64,000 nt of DNA from Beijerinckiaceae bacterium. GTDB lineage: Bacteria > Pseudomonadota > Alphaproteobacteria > Rhizobiales > Beijerinckiaceae. Positions within the stretch are counted from its first letter, which is position 1, and each line of letters starts with the position of its first letter. The stretch is from NCBI GenBank assembly GCA_019745195.1, contig JAIETL010000009.1:1-64000 (forward strand), written 5' to 3'. A model generated the notes under the pieces. That model worked only from the letters and a program-made list of their open reading frames with translations, did no database searches and had not been told where the DNA came from. A program made the translations under genes and the position numbers. Positions 54,049 through 60,902 of this stretch are shown here, one piece after another.

Positions 54049-54064
54049 TGGCACATGGCTTGCT
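54049..54064 (+). promoter_or_regulatory. Sigma-54-type promoter candidate upstream of the ABC operon
   Basis: TGGCAC-n5-TTGCT, with GG and GC elements separated by the required 10 bases, lies 71 bases before the ATG of the binding-protein gene. Matches the -24/-12 consensus well. No activator site was identified. Confidence 0.55.
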
Positions 54065-54134
54065 CGCGCCTTGGGGAACGAGCGGCCCAAGCGCCGCCGA
54101 GACATCGGCCATTGTACCAAGCGGAGGATTTTCC

Positions 54135-55925
54135 ATGAAAGAGCACGAGATTCGCCATCTGATCGGGCAGGTGAAGGATGGCGCGATGTCGCGGCGGTCC
54201 TTCATGCGAAAAATGCTCGCGGTCGGGATCGCGGCGCCGATCGCCTCCCAGATGCTGGTCTGGCACGACGTGGCGATGGCGCAGAGCACGCGCGTCTACA
54301 AGCCGACCAAGGCCGGCGGCGGCGGCCCGCTCAAGATCCTCTACTGGCAGGCGGTGACGCTGCTGAACCCGCATTTCGCCACCGGCACCAAGGACCAGGA
54401 CGGCTCGCGCGTGTTCTACGAGCCCCTGGCCGGCTGGGACAACGAGGGCAACCTGACGCCGATCCTTGCCGCCGAGGTGCCGACGCGCGCCAATGGCGGC
54501 CTCGCTGCCGACGGCCTGTCGGTGACCTGGAAGCTGAAGCCCAACGTCAAATGGCATGACGGCAAGCCGTTCACCGCCGACGATGTCGTGTTCAACTGGG
54601 AGTATGCGAAGGACCCGGCCACGGCGGCCGTGACCAGCGGCTCCTACAACACCATCACCGTCGAGAAAGTCGACAACCTGACGGTCAAGGTCGTGTTCAA
54701 GCAGCCGACCCCGTTCTGGGCCGACGCCTTCGTCGGCGTCGTCGGCATGATCATTCCCAAGCATGTGTTCGAGCCGTTCATCGGCGCGAAGTCGCGCGAG
54801 GCCCCGGCCAACCTCAAGCCGGTCGGCACCGGCCCCTACAAGCTGGTCGATTTCAAGCCGGGCGACATCGTCATCGGCGAGCGCAACCCCGACTATCACG
54901 TCGCCAACCAGCCGCATTTCGACACGATCGAGATCAAGGGCGGCGGTGACGCCGTCTCCGCGGCGCGCGCCGTGCTGCAGACCGGCGAGTTCGACTACGC
55001 CTGGAACATGCAGGTCGAGGACGAGGTGCTGAAGCGCATGGAGACCGGCGGGCGCGGCAAGGTGCTCTCGGTGCCCAGCGGCAATATCGAGTTCATCATC
55101 CTGAACACCACCGACCCGTGGACCGAAATCGAGGGCGAGCGCTCGCACGCAAAGAGCAAGCACCCGACGCTCTCGGACCCCAAGGTGCGCGAGGCGATCA
55201 ACCTGCTGATCGACCGCGATTCGGTGCAGAAATTCATCTATGGGCGCGGCGGCACCGCGACGGCCAACTTCGTCAATGCGCCGGCGCAGTATCGTTCGCC
55301 AAACATGAAATACGAATTCAACATCGACAAGGCGAACAAGATCCTCGACGACGCAGGCTACAAGCGCGGCTCCGACGGCATCCGCGAGAAGGACGGCAAG
55401 AAGCTGAAATACGTCTTCCAGACGTCGATCAACGCGCCGCGCCAGAAGACCCAGGCGATCATCAAGCAGGCCTGCCAGCGCGCCGGCATCGACATCGAGA
55501 TCAAGTCGGTGACGGCCACGGTGTTCTTCTCGTCGGATTTCGCCAACCCCGACACCTATACCAAGCTCTATGTCGACATGGAGATGTACACCACCACCAT
55601 GACGCAGCCCGACCCGGAGCGTTTCCTCAACCAGTTCGTCTCCTGGGAGGTCGCGACGAAGGAGAACAAGTGGCAGGGCCGCAACGTCTCGCGCTATGTC
55701 AGCGCCGAATCGGACGAGGCCTATCGCGCGGCCCAGAAGGAACTGGACCCGGTCAAGCGCGCGGCGCTGTTCATCAAGATGAACGACATCTATTGCGGTG
55801 CAAACGTCATTCTCCCGGTTCTGGCGCGCACCCGCGTCGCCGTCGCCGGCAACACACTGACGCCGAACTACAGCGGCTGGGACAGCGACACCTGGCAGAT
55901 CGGAACCTGGTATCGCGAGGCATGA
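54135..55925 (+). CDS. ABC transporter substrate-binding protein, family 5, Tat-exported
   Basis: A 596-residue periplasmic peptide-type binding protein. It has a twin-arginine signal: SRRSFMRKMLAV at residues 19-30, followed by a hydrophobic stretch and AMAQ. Family marks are LKPNVKWHDGKPFTADDVVFNW, GTGPYKLVDFKPGDIV and DAVSAARAVLQTGEFDYAW. GGAGG precedes ATG 54135. Export folded, through Tat, is unusual but known in this family. It starts an operon with two permeases and a fused ATPase; a 133-base gap with two hairpins separates it from the first permease gene. The ligand is unknown; a sigma-54-like promoter hints at nitrogen-source control. Confidence 0.88.
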   Translation: MKEHEIRHLIGQVKDGAMSRRSFMRKMLAVGIAAPIASQMLVWHDVAMAQSTRVYKPTKAGGGGPLKILYWQAVTLLNPHFATGTKDQDGSRVFYEPLAGWDNEGNLTPILAAEVPTRANGGLAADGLSVTWKLKPNVKWHDGKPFTADDVVFNWEYAKDPATAAVTSGSYNTITVEKVDNLTVKVVFKQPTPFWADAFVGVVGMIIPKHVFEPFIGAKSREAPANLKPVGTGPYKLVDFKPGDIVIGERNPDYHVANQPHFDTIEIKGGGDAVSAARAVLQTGEFDYAWNMQVEDEVLKRMETGGRGKVLSVPSGNIEFIILNTTDPWTEIEGERSHAKSKHPTLSDPKVREAINLLIDRDSVQKFIYGRGGTATANFVNAPAQYRSPNMKYEFNIDKANKILDDAGYKRGSDGIREKDGKKLKYVFQTSINAPRQKTQAIIKQACQRAGIDIEIKSVTATVFFSSDFANPDTYTKLYVDMEMYTTTMTQPDPERFLNQFVSWEVATKENKWQGRNVSRYVSAESDEAYRAAQKELDPVKRAALFIKMNDIYCGANVILPVLARTRVAVAGNTLTPNYSGWDSDTWQIGTWYREA

Positions 55926-55954
55926 TCGCGCCGCTTTCGCGGATCATCGACCGC

Positions 55955-55986
55955 GGCGGCTTCGGGCTCCTCAGCCTGAAGCCGCC
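55955..55986. terminator. Stem-loop 1 after the binding-protein gene
   Basis: GGCGGCTTC ... GAAGCCGCC, perfect 9-bp arms with a 14-base loop, starts 29 bases after the stop. It probably stabilises the upstream mRNA or limits read-through into the permease genes. Confidence 0.5.
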
Positions 55987-56008
55987 CTCCTCACCCGCAA
56001 CCAAACTC

Positions 56009-56036
56009 CCGGAGCATGGCGGCCGCCATGCTCCGG
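56009..56036. repeat. 28-bp perfect palindrome before the permease gene
   Basis: CCGGAGCATGGCGG followed by its exact reverse complement with no spacer, ending 22 bases before the permease start. It can form a hairpin in RNA or act as a symmetric protein-binding site. Confidence 0.7.
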
Positions 56037-56058
56037 CATCTTTCACGGAGCGTCCCTG

Positions 56059-57018
56059 ATGGGCCCCTATCTCATCAGGCGTCTGCTGATCGCCCTGCCG
56101 AGCCTGCTCGGGATCAGCCTGATCCTGTTCACGGTTCTCGCCCTTGCGCCGGGCGACCCGTTCGAGGAGCTGGCGACCAACCCCAACATCCCGCCCGAGG
56201 TCCGCGCCAACCTGCGCGCCAAATTCGGGATCGACGACCCGGTGCTGGTCCGCTACGTCCGCTGGCTTGCCGCCATGGCGCAGGGCGACTGGGGCTTCTC
56301 CTTCGCCAGCCGCATCAATGTCGATACGCTGATCCTGCAGCGGGTGCCGACGACGCTGTTCATCGTCGGCTCGTCGCAGATCCTGGCGCTGGCGATCGCG
56401 CTGCCGATCGGCATCTATGCGGCGACGCGGCCCTATTCGATCTTCGACCAGATCGCCAACACGCTGGCCTTTGTCGGCTTCTCGCTGCCGACCTTCTTCA
56501 CCGGGCTGCTGTTCATCCTGGTGTTCTCGGTGACGCTGGACTGGCTGCCCTTCGTCTACCGCTCCGATCTCGCGGCGACCGGCTGGCGCTGGTACTGGGA
56601 GATGTTCCGGCAGTCGATCATGCCGATCATGGTGCTCGCCCTGTTCCAGGCGGCGTCCTACACCCGCTATGTGCGCTCCGCCGTGCTCGACGTGGTCAGG
56701 CTCGACTATGTCACCACGGCGCGCGCCAAGGGGCTCGGCGAAAAGACGGTGACGCTTCGGCATGTCACGCGCAACGCGCTGATCCCGGTCGTGACGCTGG
56801 TGGCGCTGCAGATGCCGGCGGTGTTCGGCGGCGCGATCGTCACCGAGCAGATCTTCCGCGTGCCGGGCATCGGCTCGCTGCTGATCAGCGCCATCCTCGC
56901 CAACGACACGCCCGTCATCATGGCGGTGACCTTCGTGTTCTCCTGCCTCGTCGTCCTGTTCAACCTCATCGCGGACCTTCTCTATGGCTGGCTCGACCCT
57001 CGCATCTCCTACAACTGA
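56059..57018 (+). CDS. ABC transporter permease, DppB type (second system)
   Basis: A 319-residue permease: first span LLIALPSLLGISLILFTVLA, periplasmic segment with the DppB-type PGDPFEELATNPNIPPEVRA and KFGIDDPVLVRYVRWL, transport domain with EAA-loop region TARAKGLGEKTVTLRHVTRN. It overlaps the next gene by 35 bases, indicating coupling. The operon order is binding protein, B, C, fused DF. Confidence 0.88.
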   Translation: MGPYLIRRLLIALPSLLGISLILFTVLALAPGDPFEELATNPNIPPEVRANLRAKFGIDDPVLVRYVRWLAAMAQGDWGFSFASRINVDTLILQRVPTTLFIVGSSQILALAIALPIGIYAATRPYSIFDQIANTLAFVGFSLPTFFTGLLFILVFSVTLDWLPFVYRSDLAATGWRWYWEMFRQSIMPIMVLALFQAASYTRYVRSAVLDVVRLDYVTTARAKGLGEKTVTLRHVTRNALIPVVTLVALQMPAVFGGAIVTEQIFRVPGIGSLLISAILANDTPVIMAVTFVFSCLVVLFNLIADLLYGWLDPRISYN

Positions 57019-57925
57019 GACGCCCGGCGTCCCGGTTGCCGGGACCGTGTCGATCTCTCCGGCGCGCGAGACCTGGCGGCGGTTCCGGCGTCACAGGCTC
57101 GCCATGGCGAGCGCGACGATCCTCGGCCTGCTGATCCTCGGCGTCGTGATCGGCCCGTGGCTCTGGCCGATCGGGATCGACGAAATCGACTTCACGGCAC
57201 GGCTGGAGACGCCGTCCTGGCGGCACCCGTTCGGTACGGACGATCTCGGCCAGGACCTGCTGGCGCGGATGATCTATGGCGGGCGCATCTCGCTGGCCGT
57301 CGGGCTCGCGGCGATGGTGGTCGCGACGCTGGTGGGCGTCATCATCGGGGCGCTCGCGGGCATGTCGCGCGGCTACCTCGACACGGTGCTGATGTGGCTG
57401 ACGGACCTCTTCCTGTCGCTGCCGCAGCTGCCGCTGCTGCTGCTGGTGATCTATCTCTTCCGCGAGCAGCTCAAGGCGATCTTCGGCCTCGAGGGCGGCG
57501 TCTTCGTGCTGATCGTCATCGTGATCGGCGGCCTGCGCTGGATGCCCGTGGCGCGGCTGGTGAGGGCGCAGTTCTTCTCGCTGCGCGAGAAGGAGTTCGT
57601 CGAAGCGGCGCGCGCGCATGGCGCATCGCGGCGCAGGCAGGTGGTCAGCCATATCCTGCCCAACGCGATCGGCCCCGTGATCGTGGCGAGCACGATCGAG
57701 GTGTCTTCCGCGATCATCGCGGAGTCGACCTTGTCGTTCCTCGGCCTCGGCTTTCCGCCCGACATCCCGACCTGGGGGCGGCTGCTGTTCGACGCCAAGG
57801 ACTATCTCGACGTCGCGCCGCACTGGGCCCTGTTCCCGGGCGCCGCGATCTTCCTGACCGTGCTCTCGATCAACTTCATCGGCGACGGGCTGCGCGACGC
57901 GCTCGACCCGCGCCGCGTGAGCTGA
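56984..57925 (+). CDS. ABC transporter permease, DppC type (second system)
   Basis: A 313-residue permease. After a 35-residue N-terminus comes RFRRHRLAMASATILGLLIL, then a periplasmic stretch with FGTDDLGQDLLARMIYGGRISL (hallmark GTDxxGxD) and the transport domain, EAA-loop EFVEAARAHGASRRRQ. ATG 56984 starts inside the preceding gene; a later start after the overlap is possible but would shorten the N-terminus. Confidence 0.86.
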   Translation: MAGSTLASPTTETPGVPVAGTVSISPARETWRRFRRHRLAMASATILGLLILGVVIGPWLWPIGIDEIDFTARLETPSWRHPFGTDDLGQDLLARMIYGGRISLAVGLAAMVVATLVGVIIGALAGMSRGYLDTVLMWLTDLFLSLPQLPLLLLVIYLFREQLKAIFGLEGGVFVLIVIVIGGLRWMPVARLVRAQFFSLREKEFVEAARAHGASRRRQVVSHILPNAIGPVIVASTIEVSSAIIAESTLSFLGLGFPPDIPTWGRLLFDAKDYLDVAPHWALFPGAAIFLTVLSINFIGDGLRDALDPRRVS

Positions 57926-57942
57926 CGAGCGGAAAGAGTCTC

Positions 57943-59793
57943 ATGACCCAGCCCATCCTCTCCGTCTCGAACCTGACCACGGCCTTCCGGGTCGAGGGCG
58001 TCTGGAAGCCGGTCGTCCGCAACGTCTCCTTCGACATCGCGCCGAAGGAGACCGTCGCGGTCGTCGGCGAATCCGGCTCGGGCAAGAGCGTCACCGCGCT
58101 CTCGATCATGCGGCTGACGCCGGCGGGCAACAGCCGCGTCGAGGGCTCGGTCAAGCTCAACAGCCGCGAACTGCTGACGCTGCCGAATGCGGAGATGCGC
58201 AAGATCCGCGGCGACGACATGGCGATGATCTTCCAGGAGCCGATGACCAGCCTAAACCCGGTGCTGACCATCGGTTTCCAGATCGCGGAATCGCTGATCC
58301 TGCATCGCGGCATGTCGCGCTCGGAAGCCGAGGCCGAGGTCGTGCGGCTGCTCGAGAAGGTCCGGATTCCGGCGGCGAAATCGCGCTTCAACGAATATCC
58401 GCATCGCTTTTCCGGCGGCATGCGCCAGCGCGTCATGATCGCCATGGCGCTGGCCTGCAAGCCCAAGCTGCTGATCGCCGACGAGCCGACCACCGCGCTC
58501 GACGTCACGATCCAGGCGCAGATCCTGCAATTGATCAAGCTGCTGCAGGAGGAGGAAGGCATGTCCGTCCTCTTCATCACCCACGACATGGGCGTCGTCG
58601 CCGAGATCGCCGACCGCACGGTGGTGATGTATAATGGTGAGGCGGTCGAGACCGGGCAGACGCCCGACATCTTCGCCCGCGCAAAACACCCCTATACGCG
58701 CTCGCTGCTCTCGGCCGTGCCCAAGCTCGGCGCGATGACGGGCAAGACCCGGCCGATGCGCTTCCCTGTGGTCGACCGCGCCACCGGCGAGTCCGACGTG
58801 CCGGTCGAGGTGCCCGACACGGTGGAGGCCGCCGCACGTCCGGTGCTGGAGGTCTCCGGCCTGACGACGCGCTTCGACATCCGCGGCGGCATCCTGTCCC
58901 GCGTCACCGGCCGGGTCCACGCGGTCGAGAACGTCTCCTTCAGCGTGCAGGGCGGCGAGACGCTGGCCTTGGTCGGCGAATCCGGCTGCGGCAAGTCGAC
59001 GACAGGGCGCTCGGTGATGCGGCTGATCGAGCCGATCGCCGGCTCGGTGCTGCTCGACGGCGTCGACATGCTGACGCTCGACCAGACCGCGCTGCGCGAA
59101 CAGCGCAAGCGCATGCAGATGATCTTCCAGGACCCGTTCGCGTCCCTCAATCCGCGCATGAATGTCGGCACCGCGATCGCCGAGCCGCTGATCATCAACA
59201 AGCTGGCGACCCGCACGCAGGCGCGCGAGCAGGTCGACGAGCTTTTGCGCCGCGTCGGGCTCAATCCCGACATGGCCAACCGCTTCCCGCACGAGTTCTC
59301 CGGCGGCCAGCGCCAACGCATCTGCATCGCGCGCGCGCTCGCGGTCGAACCCCGGCTGATCGTCGCCGACGAATCGGTCTCGGCGCTCGACGTTTCGGTC
59401 AAGGCGCAGGTCATCAACCTGATGCTGGAACTGCAGGCGCGCATGAAGCTCGCCTATCTGTTCATCTCGCACGACATGGCGGTGGTGGAGCGCGTCAGCC
59501 ACCGCGTCGCGGTGATGTATCTCGGCGAGATCGTCGAAATCGGCCCGCGCGAGACGATCTTCGGCAACCCGCAGCACCCCTACACCAAGCGCCTTCTGGC
59601 GGCGGTCCCGGTCGCCGATCCGACGCGCCGGCACGACAAGCGCCCGGTCTCCAACGACGAGATCAAAAGCCCGGTGCGCCCGGCCGACTACGTGCCGCCC
59701 GAACGCATCTTCCGCGAGGTCTCGCCCGGCCATTCGGTCATGGTCTGGGGCGAGGAATGGGAAAGGCCGACGCAGCGCGACGTGGCGGCGTAG
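57943..59793 (+). CDS. Fused double ABC ATPase (DppD-DppF type)
   Basis: A 616-residue protein with two complete nucleotide-binding domains. Domain 1: [47 protein letters not shown]. Domain 2 (from about residue 305): GESGCGKSTTG, IFQDPFASLNP, FSGGQRQRI, LIVADESVSALD with Ser in place of Pro after the catalytic Glu, FISHDMA. Between them a linker of about 50 residues carries no Cys-rich motif, unlike the separate DppD and DppF of the first system. Starts 17 bases after the DppC-type gene. Ends 6 bases before the convergent fdsD gene. Confidence 0.9.
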   Translation: MTQPILSVSNLTTAFRVEGVWKPVVRNVSFDIAPKETVAVVGESGSGKSVTALSIMRLTPAGNSRVEGSVKLNSRELLTLPNAEMRKIRGDDMAMIFQEPMTSLNPVLTIGFQIAESLILHRGMSRSEAEAEVVRLLEKVRIPAAKSRFNEYPHRFSGGMRQRVMIAMALACKPKLLIADEPTTALDVTIQAQILQLIKLLQEEEGMSVLFITHDMGVVAEIADRTVVMYNGEAVETGQTPDIFARAKHPYTRSLLSAVPKLGAMTGKTRPMRFPVVDRATGESDVPVEVPDTVEAAARPVLEVSGLTTRFDIRGGILSRVTGRVHAVENVSFSVQGGETLALVGESGCGKSTTGRSVMRLIEPIAGSVLLDGVDMLTLDQTALREQRKRMQMIFQDPFASLNPRMNVGTAIAEPLIINKLATRTQAREQVDELLRRVGLNPDMANRFPHEFSGGQRQRICIARALAVEPRLIVADESVSALDVSVKAQVINLMLELQARMKLAYLFISHDMAVVERVSHRVAVMYLGEIVEIGPRETIFGNPQHPYTKRLLAAVPVADPTRRHDKRPVSNDEIKSPVRPADYVPPERIFREVSPGHSVMVWGEEWERPTQRDVAA

Positions 59794-59799
59794 GCGAAG

Positions 59800-60048
59800 C
59801 TACTCCGCCGGCGCGCGCCTGAGCGCCGGCAACGCCGCTCGCAATAGCGGCGGAAGGGCTTCAGGCGCGGCCTCGAAGGCCGCGATGAAATCGGCGCGCA
59901 TGCGCCGGCTCCAGAACTGGTTGATGTGGTCGGCGATGGCGGGCGCAGCCTGTTCGTCCGGATAGGCCTTGAAGAAATCGGCGATCTGCCCAGCCATATG
60001 CGCGAGTTTTTCACGCTTCTCCGCGTCGGCGTGAACGATCTCCGTCAT
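59800..60048 (-). CDS. fdsD: Formate dehydrogenase delta subunit FdsD
   Basis: An 82-residue protein. Family marks are KLAHMAGQIADFFKAYPDEQA and IADHINQFWSRRMRADF, characteristic of FdsD. It is needed for assembly or stability of the NAD-dependent molybdenum formate dehydrogenase, though not a redox subunit. ATG 60048 overlaps the fdhD stop (ATGA); an upstream frame extension to 60078 is not used. It is the last gene of the fds operon. Confidence 0.9.
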   Translation of the reverse strand: MTEIVHADAEKREKLAHMAGQIADFFKAYPDEQAAPAIADHINQFWSRRMRADFIAAFEAAPEALPPLLRAALPALRRAPAE

Positions 60049-60902
60049 CGCGCCGCGGACTCGCTCTCGCGCTGCCATTCGCCGGCGAAGAGCACCGCGC
60101 CATCCTCGCGGGCGACGCAGACCAGCGCCAACCCCAGCGCCCGCGCCCGCTCGATCGCCAGCGAGGTCGGGGCCGAGATCGCAACCAATGCGCCGGCCCC
60201 GAAGATCGCCGCCTTCTCGACCATCTCGAAGGAGGCGCGGCTGGTGACGAGCACGAAGCCGTCCTTCGCATTGTGGCCGACGCGCAGGCGCGCGCCGATC
60301 AGCTTGTCGAGCGCATTGTGGCGGCCGACATCCTCGCGGGCGGCGAGGATGCGGCCGTCAAGGTCACACCAGGCAGCGGCATGGACGGAGCGGGTCAGGC
60401 GGTTCAGCGGCTGATGACGCTCGATCTCTCCCAGCGCGTTACGGATAGCGGCCGGCGTCAGCGCGGTTTCCGCATTTGCTCCGCGCGAGGCCCTGGGCAT
60501 GTCGGACAGGGTCTCCACGCCGCAGAGCCCGCAGGAGGTGCGGCCCGAGAGATTGCGGCGGCGCGCCAGATGCTCGCGGAAGCGCCCCGGTTCCAGATCG
60601 ACCGTGACGACGATGCCGTCGGGCTGCGGCGACACGGCGATACCCCGGATTTCGGCGGCTATACGGACGATGCCCTCGGTCAGGCTGAAGCCGGTAACGA
60701 AGTCCTCGAGATCGGACGGCGTCGCCATCATCACCGCATAGGGCTGGTTGCCGTAGACGATGCTGACCGGCGCCTCGACCGCGACCTCGGCAATTCCTGA
60801 CCCAGGCGCAGGCGAGGCGAAACGCAGCGGCGCGACCGAGACAGCCTGCGAGGCCGGAGGCTGGGCGGGGATGCCTTCCGACGATTTGCTATTCCGCCGC
60901 AT
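60045..60902 (-). CDS. fdhD: Formate dehydrogenase accessory sulfurtransferase FdhD
   Basis: A 285-residue sulfurtransferase that passes sulfur from a cysteine desulfurase to the molybdenum cofactor of FdsA. The family Cys pair is C124 and C127 in RTSCGLCGVE; other marks are EDFVTGFSLTEGIV and AREDVGRHNALDKLIG. GGGGAGG lies 7 bases upstream of ATG 60902, which overlaps the fdsA stop region by 14 bases. Gene order fdsA-fdhD-fdsD fits the usual fdsGBA-fdhD-fdsD operon. Confidence 0.93.
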   Translation of the reverse strand: MRRNSKSSEGIPAQPPASQAVSVAPLRFASPAPGSGIAEVAVEAPVSIVYGNQPYAVMMATPSDLEDFVTGFSLTEGIVRIAAEIRGIAVSPQPDGIVVTVDLEPGRFREHLARRRNLSGRTSCGLCGVETLSDMPRASRGANAETALTPAAIRNALGEIERHQPLNRLTRSVHAAAWCDLDGRILAAREDVGRHNALDKLIGARLRVGHNAKDGFVLVTSRASFEMVEKAAIFGAGALVAISAPTSLAIERARALGLALVCVAREDGAVLFAGEWQRESESAAR

